Source: Pseudobutyrivibrio ruminis AD2017 (GTDB lineage: Bacteria > Bacillota > Clostridia > Lachnospirales > Lachnospiraceae). Taken from it: DNA of 64,000 bases. A model generated the notes under the pieces. It was not told the DNA's origin and ran no database searches. It saw only the letters and a list, made by a program, of their open reading frames with translations. A program made the translations under genes and the position numbers. This document shows positions 1-8,170 of the stretch, piece after piece (position 1 is the first letter of the stretch; the number at the start of each line of letters is the position of its first letter). The DNA is taken from assembly GCF_000424305.1 (NCBI RefSeq), contig NZ_AUJQ01000004.1, forward strand, positions 310,001 through 374,000, read 5' to 3'.

Positions 1-2421
1 AACAAGTGCCAGCTTTTTAAACTTAAAGCCTAATACCTTCAATGTGGCAAACTGGTACATCTTCTCTGTAAGAGCAAGGATACCCATGTTGTAGATGATG
101 ATAAATCCAAGTAAGGCTGATATAGCAATTAACAGTACTATCATGCTGCTTATCATTTCAAGCATTACATTCATCTGCTCCTTCAAAGATTCGATAGATG
201 AAATGGTAGATACGCCATCTATATCTGAATCTGTCAGCTCACTTAGATCCTCATTGGTGTATATGGTATCGCAGACGTAATCCTCTCCTAATGCCTCAAA
301 GGCTTTCCTTGTCATGGCAAACTGTTGGCTTTGAGGGTCTCTGTATGAAACTACAATCTTAGTTTCATACCAATCATTCTCTCCCATGATTCGCCATTTA
401 ACTGTATCTCCTAATGAAAATCCATTATTCTTTAGAAGCTTTTCTGTTGCAAATAAGGCGCCTTCCTTATTTATATCTCCATCTGTGCTTCCTGGAATTC
501 CATTGTTTATATCGTAGGTATTTGTATCATGATCAGAAACTCTTAAATACCCATCTGAATCATTTACTATGATAGCAGATGTGATAATGTCCCCATCCAA
601 ATTCTTGTATTCAATGGCAACAGACTGACTGGTTGCGTCTCCATAGGCATCAAACAATTCATCTAATCTTTCATCTGATACATTTTCAGACAGTGTAAGC
701 TTGTAGTTATATGCATTTATCTTGTCAAACTCCCATTCAAGATAATGATTCAAAGAATCCTGCATACCAAATGCCATTACTATAAGAAGTGTAGAGCCCA
801 TGATACCAACTATAGCCATGATGCTTCTTGATTTACTTCTAAGAATATCACGTAGATTCCACTTTACAGAAAATGGAAGCTTTGCGCTAATTCCTTTACC
901 GCCTTCTTTAGCCTTTATCTTTATATGAGGCACCTCAAGTCTAAGTGTCTGTGCTGGTGATTCTTTTAAAATGCTCTTAATTGATAGATAAGTAATTATC
1001 GTAATTACGATAATAATTACTACTGCAAGAATATAGTTTTTACTGAGAATACTTTTATGAGCATTTGGCAAATCAAACATGGATAATTCCATATTTAAAA
1101 ATGGCTGTCCAAGCAGTGGTCCCCCTATTACCAGTCCTAAAACTGCTGCTATAACACTTACCCAAAAGCCATAAGCAATGTAATGAAATGTTACTCTTCT
1201 ATTTCTAAATCCTAAAGCTTTTAGCGTACCAATCTGTACTCGCTGCTTCTTTACAAATCGGCTCATTGTGGTTACTACTGAAAGCCCTGCAATAAACACA
1301 AACAATACTGTAAACATTCCAGAATATGTGTCACCTTCTTCTGACTCAGATTTCAAGGTTGCATAAGATGTCCACACATCTCTGGCTGTAATTGCACTTA
1401 TTGATGCGCCCTCACTTTCATATAATTCGTTTTTAACTGTCTTTACTTTATTTTCAAATTCATCAAGCTCTTTTGAATTAATATATGGATTTGGTGCCAC
1501 ACCCTCTACATCCACTATAGCATTTGGATAGATGAAGCATTCCTCTAAATCAAAGTCTGAATCTAAGGCTTTTATAAATTCTTCTTTATCGGATACAGTA
1601 GCTTTTTTATCCTTTATCAGTCTGGCTTTTTCCAAAGCTGTCTCAAGGTCCACATCCTCATCAATTTCTAGCTGCTGCTTGATAAAATCTATATCAGCTC
1701 CCATGGCTGTGTATGCCTCTACAGCCTTCTCTATATCATCTACTGAATCAAGATATTCTACAATTTCATCTTCCTTAAGAATCTCGTCATAAAGATATTC
1801 CACAGGGAATTCATTCATGGACAAGTATGCCCAGCCATAATCTGCTGCATCCTGAAAGATAACAGTAGAATCAGATACTGTATATACGTGATCAGGTACA
1901 GATACAATACCTCTGACTGGCTCTGTAAACCCATAGCCTTCCACATAAAATGTGAGTTCATCTCCAACCTGGATATCTCTGGCCTTTGCAAAATAATTTC
2001 CTACCCAGACGCCATCTTTATCCGGGCTATACTCTTCTCCAGCTCTTAATGTCATGGTGGAAATATTCTTTTTGGCATCCTTAGTATCTAGAAAATTAAG
2101 CTCTGCCTGCACATTTTCGATTCCAGAACCCTCTTTTTCTTCTACATCAACTGAACCCTGCATGGACAGATATCTTTCCACATCTGCCACATTGTCTAAT
2201 GCTTTTATTTTTTCTAATTCATCGTCTGTAAAGTTCTCACCATACAGCCATAGATCCTGCAGATTATTCTTTTCGTAAAATTCAACGGATGAGAATTTCA
2301 ATCCATCAGAAAAAGCACTGATTCCTGAAAAAGCCATAATCGCCAAAAATATCATGGCAAATATAGTAAAGAACTGTCCAAAATTTCCCTTTATTTCTCT
2401 GAATAATTTTTTTCTAAACAT
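1..2421 (-). CDS. ABC transporter permease, FtsX/MacB type (3' end outside window)
   Basis: The reading frame stays open from an ATG at 2421 to the left edge, giving 807 visible residues without a stop, so the C-terminus is missing. There is an N-terminal membrane segment (about residues 13-38), then a large extracellular region rich in Asp/Glu. FtsX-type membrane segments lie near 368-387, 408-427 and 468-487, and a second set begins near 528-547 and 768-787. This double-FtsX layout is that of large Firmicute exporters that work with a LolD/MacB-like ATPase. The ATPase gene lies just upstream with TAA-A-ATG spacing (one base between stop and start), so the two are surely cotranscribed and coupled. 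The substrate (lipoprotein, peptide or antimicrobial) cannot be told from sequence. Confidence 0.88.
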   Translation of the reverse strand, partial: MFRKKLFREIKGNFGQFFTIFAMIFLAIMAFSGISAFSDGLKFSSVEFYEKNNLQDLWLYGENFTDDELEKIKALDNVADVERYLSMQGSVDVEEKEGSGIENVQAELNFLDTKDAKKNISTMTLRAGEEYSPDKDGVWVGNYFAKARDIQVGDELTFYVEGYGFTEPVRGIVSVPDHVYTVSDSTVIFQDAADYGWAYLSMNEFPVEYLYDEILKEDEIVEYLDSVDDIEKAVEAYTAMGADIDFIKQQLEIDEDVDLETALEKARLIKDKKATVSDKEEFIKALDSDFDLEECFIYPNAIVDVEGVAPNPYINSKELDEFENKVKTVKNELYESEGASISAITARDVWTSYATLKSESEEGDTYSGMFTVLFVFIAGLSVVTTMSRFVKKQRVQIGTLKALGFRNRRVTFHYIAYGFWVSVIAAVLGLVIGGPLLGQPFLNMELSMFDLPNAHKSILSKNYILAVVIIIVITIITYLSIKSILKESPAQTLRLEVPHIKIKAKEGGKGISAKLPFSVKWNLRDILRSKSRSIMAIVGIMGSTLLIVMAFGMQDSLNHYLEWEFDKINAYNYKLTLSENVSDERLDELFDAYGDATSQSVAIEYKNLDGDIITSAIIVNDSDGYLRVSDHDTNTYDINNGIPGSTDGDINKEGALFATEKLLKNNGFSLGDTVKWRIMGENDWYETKIVVSYRDPQSQQFAMTRKAFEALGEDYVCDTIYTNEDLSELTDSDIDGVSTISSIESLKEQMNVMLEMISSMIVLLIAISALLGFIIIYNMGILALTEKMYQFATLKVLGFKFKKLALV

Positions 2422-2422
2422 T

Positions 2423-3130
2423 TTACCATTGAACCTCATCTATGTTTGCTGGGTTTGCGTTCTCTTCAACACTCTTAATCTTTCCGTTTTTTACGCGGAT
2501 AACAACATCTGCAATGTCCGCAATGAGTGCATTATGTGTAACGATAATAACTGTGTTATTACCTCTTTCCTTCGTAGTCTGCTTCTTCAAAATCTTTAAA
2601 ATCATTACACCAGTCTGAGAGTCAAGGGCTCCTGTTGGCTCATCACATAATAGTAACGCTGGATTTTTAGCAATAGCGCGGGCAATTGAAACACGCTGCT
2701 GTTCTCCACCTGAAAGCTGATTAGGGAACTTATTTATGTGCTCCAGCAAGCCTACATCCTCAAGTGCTTCTGTGGCATCCAAAGGATTCTTTACGATTTC
2801 ATTAATCAACTCCACATTTTCTTTTACTGTAAGTGAAGGAAGAATGTTGTAAAACTGGAATATAAAACCAACTGATTCTGCTCTAAAATCGCTGAGCTTA
2901 TTCTCAGAGTAGCCAGTTATGTTTTCCCCATTTACAATTACTTCTCCCTCTGTTGGTACATCCATACCACCAATGAGATTTAGTAATGTAGATTTTCCCG
3001 CACCTGAAGGTCCAAGTATTACTACAAGCTTGCCTTCCTCGATATCCAAATCTACATGATCTAGTGCGCGATATTCCTTCTCGCCCACGTTATAAACCTT
3101 AGATACATTTCTTAATGATACTTTATTCAC
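2423..3130 (-). CDS. ABC transporter ATP-binding protein (LolD/MacB family)
   Basis: This 235-residue ATPase powers the FtsX-type permease encoded immediately downstream. All nucleotide-binding motifs are present: Walker [10 protein letters not shown] (residues 40-48), Q-loop Gln92, signature LSGGEQQ (139-145), Walker B LLLCDEP (159-165) and switch His199. The start is a GTG preceded by AGGAGGAGACAG, a strong ribosome site at good spacing. Family knowledge: MacB/LolD-type ATPases drive mechanotransmission by permeases with large extracytoplasmic domains rather than classical transport through a pore. A strong terminator lies about 60 bp upstream (3190-3229), so this pair probably starts from its own promoter in 3131-3190. 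Confidence 0.95.
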   Translation of the reverse strand: MNKVSLRNVSKVYNVGEKEYRALDHVDLDIEEGKLVVILGPSGAGKSTLLNLIGGMDVPTEGEVIVNGENITGYSENKLSDFRAESVGFIFQFYNILPSLTVKENVELINEIVKNPLDATEALEDVGLLEHINKFPNQLSGGEQQRVSIARAIAKNPALLLCDEPTGALDSQTGVMILKILKKQTTKERGNNTVIIVTHNALIADIADVVIRVKNGKIKSVEENANPANIDEVQW

Positions 3131-3189
3131 CTGTCTCCTCCTTAACCTCTATAATTCCATCAATATACATTCCAACTAGCCCTTAACTA

Positions 3190-3229
3190 AAAAAAGATAA
3201 CAGCGTTATTCACATAACACTGTTATCTT
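3190..3229 (-). terminator. Rho-independent terminator after the nucleoside phosphorylase gene
   Basis: A 16-base stem (arms 3194-3209 and 3214-3229, one internal mismatch, 4-base loop) is followed on the minus strand by a run of six T. It lies between the phosphorylase gene and the ABC pair. A palindromic operator for the ABC genes is a less likely reading. Confidence 0.8.
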
Positions 3230-3291
3230 AAATCTTTAGGTTAGTCTTGTCAAACTCTAGTTATATAATTGCTACTTGTTGATTCTCTCCT

Positions 3292-4059
3292 TTATTTCCA
3301 ATCTATTAACACATCCAATCCTAATAACAATGCTTTTTCATGAGAACCGGTGCCAAAATCCCTTGTATCATAATCATGAACATTCGCAAGAGAATCGGCA
3401 GTAAATAAAAACTGCCCAAATGATGCGCCTCGCTTTCTCGCGCAGGCAGCAAGGGCAGAGCACTCCATTTCAACCACACTACAGCCCTCTTCCAGCCTAT
3501 ACTTAACCATATCCTTTGTTTCACGGAAAAATCCATCTGTAGTCCATGTTGTACAGGTAACAAATGGCAGTTCGTGCTTTTTAAAGCAGCTTTCTATTAC
3601 TTTTACAGGTTCTTCATCCAGTTCAATAAAGCGGGTTGCTGGAAGATAATGATAAGATGTTCCCTCTGCTCTAAGTGCTTTTGTAGGAACAAGAAAAGCA
3701 TTCTCTGGAATATCTGCAAGTACACCACATGAACCTGTAGCAATAATCTTCTTACATCCACAGCTGACAAGTGTATCAAGTACCTGGGCTGCCGCTGCAG
3801 CTCCAATTGGTGACTGCACTAGACATATATCTTCTTTCTCATCATGAAGAACATATATCTCTATATTATGGGAGACTGTTATCAGTTCCTTTGCCACATC
3901 AGCATTGTTTTTCTTGGCATATTCATGAATAACATCCCCTAGGAAAGCAAATAGGCACTTCTCTGGTAGCTTTAAATCCTCCATGTCATGATTTGGTGTT
4001 ATAACCTCTACTGAGCTGTCATCATATTCAAGTATTGGTATTTCGTTTTTAATAATCAT
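3292..4059 (-). CDS. Nucleoside phosphorylase (uridine/purine phosphorylase superfamily)
   Basis: The protein (255 residues) belongs to the PNP/UDP phosphorylase superfamily, which splits nucleosides with phosphate to give a free base and ribose-1-phosphate. Visible family marks are the phosphate/ribose-binding stretch SPIGAAAAA near residue 83, ATGSCGVL near 107 (central strand) and VEMECSAL near 196, where the Met-Glu pair contacts the ribose. The start at 4059 was chosen over an ATG eight codons upstream because AGGGAG sits at correct distance before it. Substrate choice (uridine or purine nucleoside) is not clear. It stands as a single gene, ending in the hairpin at 3190-3229, and probably serves nucleoside salvage. 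Confidence 0.85.
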   Translation of the reverse strand: MIIKNEIPILEYDDSSVEVITPNHDMEDLKLPEKCLFAFLGDVIHEYAKKNNADVAKELITVSHNIEIYVLHDEKEDICLVQSPIGAAAAAQVLDTLVSCGCKKIIATGSCGVLADIPENAFLVPTKALRAEGTSYHYLPATRFIELDEEPVKVIESCFKKHELPFVTCTTWTTDGFFRETKDMVKYRLEEGCSVVEMECSALAACARKRGASFGQFLFTADSLANVHDYDTRDFGTGSHEKALLLGLDVLIDWK

Positions 4060-4099
4060 TTGTATTCTCCCTTGCTGTCTCATTTTGGCAGTACTACAG

Positions 4100-5164
4100 C
4101 TATTTTTTCTTTAAATACTTTGCATTAACATACTTTGTAGCTCTTGCTTGTCCAATCTTTTTTACAGAGCCCTCCTTTACCATTTTACCAAGAACAGCTT
4201 CTACTGTTGTTGGACTAACATCTATCAGCAATTCACATATTTCAGATTTAGACACTGGTAGTACACTATTTAAAACTGTTTGTTCTATTCTTTCGCTTTT
4301 AGGAATTTTCTTTCCATTAACTGTCGAGAATCTTTTATCTAGTTCTTTATAGCATCTGTATAAAGTTGATAAAAAATTCTTCATAAACTCAAAATAGGAA
4401 TTTTCATTCTCATGCCATCCTTGTGAAGAATCATGTAACGCTTCATAATAAAAATCCTTCGAATTATTAATTTGCTCCTCAAATGAAACGTATTTACAAA
4501 CATCATATCCACTCTTATACAGTAATAAAATAGATAGCAACCTGGAAATTCGTCCATTACCATCTGAAAATGGATGTATACATAAAAAATCTAAAATTAC
4601 ACAAGGAATTAAGAGCAACCTATTAATTTTAGGATTATCTCTAGCATCTATATAGGCTAATATAAGCTGTTCCATTGCTTCATTAGTCTCATTTGCTGGA
4701 ATTGGAGTAAAACGTACTTTTCGTCTTCCATTCTCATCAACTTGTAGAATCAAATTATCCTCTTCCTTATATTTTCCGGATAATTCATAACCAGCTAGAT
4801 TTGTCATCATATGATGCATGTGTAAAATTGTATTTTCACTAAAGCTCATAGATTGATGATTCTTATGAATCTCATCTAATGCGTCTCTGTATCCTGCAAT
4901 TTCACATTCACTATGATTTAATGGTGCACTATCACCATCTACAATTTCCTTAATCCTTGCATCAGTAGTAATGATTCCTTCAATAGCATTAGAACCCTTT
5001 ACAGACTGCACTCTAGCAATTTTTTCAAGTTCTGTATATATACTTTGATTTCCATCCTTGCGCTCAGATGATATTGCATCAAATGCAGCAATTGATGCTG
5101 TCAAATTAACCATTTCAGCAGGCAACATTCCTTCATCTAAAAATGAATAATCAAATTTATGCAT
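4100..5164 (-). CDS. Fic family protein with C-terminal winged helix
   Basis: Fic enzymes usually transfer AMP from ATP to hydroxyl groups of target proteins. The catalytic motif HPFSDGNGR is at residues 197-205, with a further Arg208. The motif SNAIEG at 58-63 fits the [S/T]xxxE[G/N] inhibitory helix of class II Fic proteins, so the enzyme can hold itself inactive. The C-terminal ~80 residues look like a winged-helix DNA-binding domain (STVEAVLGKMVKEGSVKKIG-like pattern). The start (354 residues) was placed at 5164 because GAGGAGG lies 6 bases upstream. A longer frame reading into 5269 would translate the upstream palindromes and is rejected. The DNA-binding domain plus the duplicated palindrome at 5180-5260 suggest self-regulation (inference). 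Confidence 0.9.
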   Translation of the reverse strand: MHKFDYSFLDEGMLPAEMVNLTASIAAFDAISSERKDGNQSIYTELEKIARVQSVKGSNAIEGIITTDARIKEIVDGDSAPLNHSECEIAGYRDALDEIHKNHQSMSFSENTILHMHHMMTNLAGYELSGKYKEEDNLILQVDENGRRKVRFTPIPANETNEAMEQLILAYIDARDNPKINRLLLIPCVILDFLCIHPFSDGNGRISRLLSILLLYKSGYDVCKYVSFEEQINNSKDFYYEALHDSSQGWHENENSYFEFMKNFLSTLYRCYKELDKRFSTVNGKKIPKSERIEQTVLNSVLPVSKSEICELLIDVSPTTVEAVLGKMVKEGSVKKIGQARATKYVNAKYLKKK

Positions 5165-5179
5165 ACTGTACCTCCTCAA

Positions 5180-5260
5180 GTATCTGCATATAATATACAA
5201 AAAAATATGCAGATACTCAAGCAGTATCTGCATATAATTCTCTATTATATATGCAGATAC
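5180..5260. promoter_or_regulatory. Duplicated 37-bp palindrome, probable operator of the fic gene
   Basis: Four copies of the half-site GTATCTGCATAT lie in alternating orientation at 5180-5192, 5205-5216, 5224-5236 and 5248-5260. They form two 37-bp inverted repeats (5180-5216 and 5224-5260) exactly 44 bp apart. The inner one abuts the GAGGAGG ribosome site of the fic gene, so a bound protein, or the RNA hairpin formed, would block expression. Binding by the Fic protein's own winged helix is inference. Confidence 0.8.
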
Positions 5261-5450
5261 TTGATTCATCTACTTGATATCATATGCAGTAGGATTCTTG
5301 TTGGCAGTGCTACTGTCAAAATCTTCTTCGTAACTGCGACTTTCTCGAACTGATTAACTAACAAAAAGATTCATCGACGCGTGTGTTCCAACCGCATATA
5401 AACGACCCACGTAAACTCACATATCTTGTGAATTTATTTGTTTTTAAAAG

Positions 5451-5479
5451 AAAAAAGCCCGATACACTTCGTATCGGGC
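5451..5479 (-). terminator. Rho-independent terminator after the secreted-protein gene
   Basis: A perfect 9-bp GC-rich stem GCCCGATAC/GTATCGGGC (5457-5465 and 5471-5479) with a 5-base loop is followed on the minus strand by six T. It ends the transcript of the gene at 5511-6512. The roughly 190 bp from here to the fic palindromes hold no gene that I can support. Confidence 0.9.
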
Positions 5480-5510
5480 CTGTAATTTGAATTTTTTTTG
5501 GTGTTAAACG

Positions 5511-6512
5511 TTAAAATTCAGATAGATATGTTGTGACCTTTCCATCAACATCTGTAATTGTTTGTACAGCACCAAGCCATTCATATGTCTTTGCATTCTG
5601 AATCGAGATGTCTGTATTTGTGACCTTAGCCTGTCTTTCATTAAGATAACCAACAACTGTTTCTGGAATATATGTGTTATGCTGTTCAACAAATTTACTA
5701 CCACCGTCTTCATAAACAGTAACTCTGTCACCATTGACGTATTCACCACCAGTTGTGACTACGCCATCCATTGCATAAGCTGTCTGAACCATTGTCTTGA
5801 ATCTAATATTGTAACCATTCACTGTTGCTATAACACCTACTTGTGTCTGGTCACCGTTAGAATATGTATTCCAAGAATCATCTGTAAATTTAACACCATT
5901 AGCTACCAAATAATTATAAATATCTAAAGCTGACATCATATTATTTGACTGCATATATGTTGCCAATGTACTTGCGTTTACATTGTTAGCTACTAAATCA
6001 GCCGTGTAATAACCTTTTGCACTATCCCAAATATTAGCCATTGTATTGCAATTACCAACATTGTCAAGTGTAGCAGTATACATATCTAAGCCATCAGCGC
6101 TATCCATATGAATAGAATTATTCTGCAAAGCCTGTAAAAAGTCTTCTGAATATGGATTATCATTGTAAATATCTTCCTGATAATACATACCATCGACATA
6201 ACCAGAAATCTGCGAATGTCTGTAATAAGATTCTGGGTCAAAATATTCATCATAGAATTCTTGAACACCAGAAGCTGTATCAACATAACCAGATACTGTC
6301 TTCAATGATGGGTCGTTAGTTTTAAGCATTGCTTCAATCTGATTTGTTGTGAGCTTCTGTCCATTAACTGTCAAACCATCAGACGCTACAACAGTGTCAA
6401 TAAATGTTTTAGCTGGTGATTTACCCTTTGCTTCAGATGTGATTGATGTACCTGTCACAACAATTGCACATACGAGAGCAAGTGTTAATACTTTTGATAA
6501 AAACTTTTTCAT
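5511..6512 (-). CDS. Secreted protein of unknown function
   Basis: The 333-residue product starts with a clear Sec signal peptide (KKFLSKVLTLALVCAIVVTG, charged start then a hydrophobic core), with cleavage likely near residues 28-30 after SEA. The mature part is rich in Asn, Asp, Thr and Tyr, has only one Cys, and carries no membrane anchor, LPXTG or cell-wall repeats, so it is probably released. I do not recognise a domain. It is a single gene with its own terminator and a GGTAGGTAAC-type ribosome site upstream of the ATG. The composition is that of a typical extracellular Lachnospiraceae protein. Confidence 0.75.
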   Translation of the reverse strand: MKKFLSKVLTLALVCAIVVTGTSITSEAKGKSPAKTFIDTVVASDGLTVNGQKLTTNQIEAMLKTNDPSLKTVSGYVDTASGVQEFYDEYFDPESYYRHSQISGYVDGMYYQEDIYNDNPYSEDFLQALQNNSIHMDSADGLDMYTATLDNVGNCNTMANIWDSAKGYYTADLVANNVNASTLATYMQSNNMMSALDIYNYLVANGVKFTDDSWNTYSNGDQTQVGVIATVNGYNIRFKTMVQTAYAMDGVVTTGGEYVNGDRVTVYEDGGSKFVEQHNTYIPETVVGYLNERQAKVTNTDISIQNAKTYEWLGAVQTITDVDGKVTTYLSEF

Positions 6513-6648
6513 AAAATTGTTACCTACCTTTCATCCCCTCGCGGAGATTTCAAACATAAATCCAACATCGTTATTCTACCCCCCCCTATCTGCAAATTGT
6601 CAATACTTTTATAACGTTCTTTGTATGGCGCTTCATTTATACAAACAA

Positions 6649-6682
6649 AAAAGCACTGAATCATTGTAGATTCAATGCTTTT
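6649..6682 (-). terminator. Rho-independent terminator beyond the displaced lysS 3' end
   Basis: A 14-base stem (arms 6649-6662 and 6669-6682, one mismatch, 6-base loop) is followed by TTTTTTG on the minus strand. It lies just past the displaced lysS fragment and may be the original lysS terminator. Confidence 0.8.
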
Positions 6683-6712
6683 ATCACACTATCGCATGTT
6701 CTCTTTTTTGTT

Positions 6713-6934
6713 TTAATACAATTTTGCCCCTGCTGGGATATGATTATCAACCATAATAAGATGCAATTCTTCCTCATCAGAATCTTTAAAGTTGTTAACT
6801 GCTGAGAGTAACATACCGCAAGATTCGATGCCCATCATAGATCTTGGTGGAAGGTTTGTAATAGCTACAAGTGTCTTTCCAACAAGCTCCTCTGGCTCGT
6901 AGAAAGCGTGAATGCCTGAAAGGATTGTGTGGTC
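6713..6934 (-). pseudogene. Displaced copy of the lysS 3' end (tRNA-binding domain fragment)
   Basis: The last 73 codons repeat the C-terminal tRNA-binding domain of the intact LysRS at 8171-10195, from D[H/R]TILSGIHAFYEPEEL to HIPAGAKLY plus stop. Only a handful of residues differ, mainly near the C-terminus. DNA identity is very high over 6790-6930 and falls clearly towards the stop codon. There is no ribosome site or good start, so it is a broken gene fragment. It lies beyond the AbiE remnants, so the accessory DNA sits between the two copies of the lysS end. This looks like the footprint of insertion or recombination at the lysS 3' end. Confidence 0.9.
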
Positions 6935-7002
6935 TGGCGAATGCCATCCCACTTTCTAACTATACATCCGCAATATATTTGTTTTTGCGGATAATTAGTA
7001 AA

Positions 7003-7440
7003 CTACAATTGCTTTAAAAAGTCAATCAATCCCTTGGTAACAACTTCTGAATCAACTCCAAGCCAATTAGCATCCTTAGTTCTAAGTCTGCTCGTATAAG
7101 ATTTATCCTTAAATACCATATTAACTCTTTTGATGATACCGGTTATATCTTTCTCACGCATTTTAGGATCATTATATACATATATTCCAAGACACTTTTT
7201 GAACTTATCCGCATCAACATGGCTACTCAGAAAATACATATCAAAGATATCCTTATAACGACTGGATAATGCTCCAAATCGAAGTAACGATCTCAGTTTT
7301 TCAGCAAACATCTGCTCGTTCGAATTAATGAGCAGACTGGCTCCTTCATCATCATATGCAATGTCAAAGCAAAACTCTTCCTGATCTATGTCAAACTGCG
7401 TATGGACTCCAAGATCGAGTTTACAATCACAAAACCTCCA
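7003..7440 (-). pseudogene. AbiEii-type toxin remnant (C-terminal part only)
   Basis: The frame encodes the C-terminal portion of an AbiEii/AbiGii nucleotidyltransferase-like toxin. The stretch AEKLRSLLRFGALSSRYKD followed by IFDMYFL is typical of the conserved C-terminal helix region, and KLDLGVHTQFDID precedes it. The N-terminal catalytic part with the Gly-Ser and Asp-x-Asp nucleotidyltransferase motifs is absent: the frame runs into a stop at about 7458, inside the 3' end of the antitoxin gene. About the first half to two thirds of a normal toxin is missing, so it should be inactive. The overlap with the antitoxin gene suggests a deletion joined the two. Confidence 0.8.
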
Positions 7441-7969
7441 ACTGTAATAATTCCATTATCATTGAGGTTTTGGGAACCTCATATGCATAGTCTTGTATAA
7501 GCGGGATATCCAGATCATGTATCATGTCTCGGTAATTAAGAAGTATCTCTTTATAATAATCAAAAGGCAATTTACTTTTGTGTCTTAACAATTCAACAAG
7601 CATTCTTTCCTTGCTGTATATGTTAATCACACATCCTTCCCTTTCCATTTGTTCAACTCCGAGATGTAACAAATTCTTATTTTCGAAAATCTGAATTATA
7701 TTTTTTTTGCGAATTTTTGCAGCATCCCTGTCCGTGGCTATACAATATTTTTCAGGAATTACGTCGGTCAAGCCATGATAGTAAAAAGCACTGTCCATTG
7801 CAAATACAGCTTTCGGATACTTCATAGATATAATTTGTAATGCAGGAACATACTTTGTATCAGAATAAACACCTTTTTCCTGCTGAAAGAAGTCGCCTTC
7901 TCCAACAGCCTTTTTTAAAAGATATTTACTGCCAAACTTGGTAACAGCATCCTCATATGTATATAGCAT
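7427..7969 (-). CDS. AbiEi-type antitoxin / transcriptional regulator-like protein
   Basis: This 180-residue protein resembles AbiEi family antitoxins of type IV toxin-antitoxin and phage-abortive systems. It has a short N-terminal winged-helix-like part (YEDAVTKFGSKYLLKKAVGE), followed by the typical core AVFAMDSAFYYHGLTDVIP and the stretch INIYSKERMLVELLRHKSKL. GAGGAGG sits 8 bases before the ATG. It reads through to the start of the toxin remnant, and its own C-terminus may have been altered by the deletion. With the toxin partner truncated, the pair is probably a relic, though the antitoxin could still bind DNA. Confidence 0.78.
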   Translation of the reverse strand: MLYTYEDAVTKFGSKYLLKKAVGEGDFFQQEKGVYSDTKYVPALQIISMKYPKAVFAMDSAFYYHGLTDVIPEKYCIATDRDAAKIRKKNIIQIFENKNLLHLGVEQMEREGCVINIYSKERMLVELLRHKSKLPFDYYKEILLNYRDMIHDLDIPLIQDYAYEVPKTSMIMELLQLEVL

Positions 7970-8117
7970 TCCCTAAACCTCCTCATTTATATATTTTTTG
8001 CGTATATTTAGGTAAATTATACATCTGATTTTGTTAATCAGCAAGAGTGAATATTTACAACACCATATGTTGTTCAACCCATGAATTAGTCTTGTTATAT
8101 TATGTTTCATAAAAAAG

Positions 8118-8153
8118 AAGACCTTCTTGGATACTCAAATCCAAGAAGGTCTT
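8118..8153 (-). terminator. Rho-independent terminator of lysS
   Basis: A perfect 15-bp stem (8118-8132 with 8139-8153, 6-base loop) is followed on the minus strand by a T-rich stretch (TTCTTTTTT). It lies about 20 bp past the lysS stop. Confidence 0.92.
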
Positions 8154-8170
8154 TTAATTCGCAATTATTA

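Noticed and set aside
5165-5269. Longer N-terminus for the Fic protein
   Set aside because: The extra codons translate the palindromic repeats, and the ATG at 5164 has an ideal ribosome site.
6713-6952. Functional stand-alone tRNA-binding protein (Trbp111-like)
   Set aside because: It has no ribosome site, begins at a chance GTG outside the homology, and covers only part of the domain.
6966-6992. Hairpin ATCCGCAA/TTGCGGAT as terminator of the AbiE remnants
   Set aside because: The stem is only 8 bp and no T run follows on either strand.
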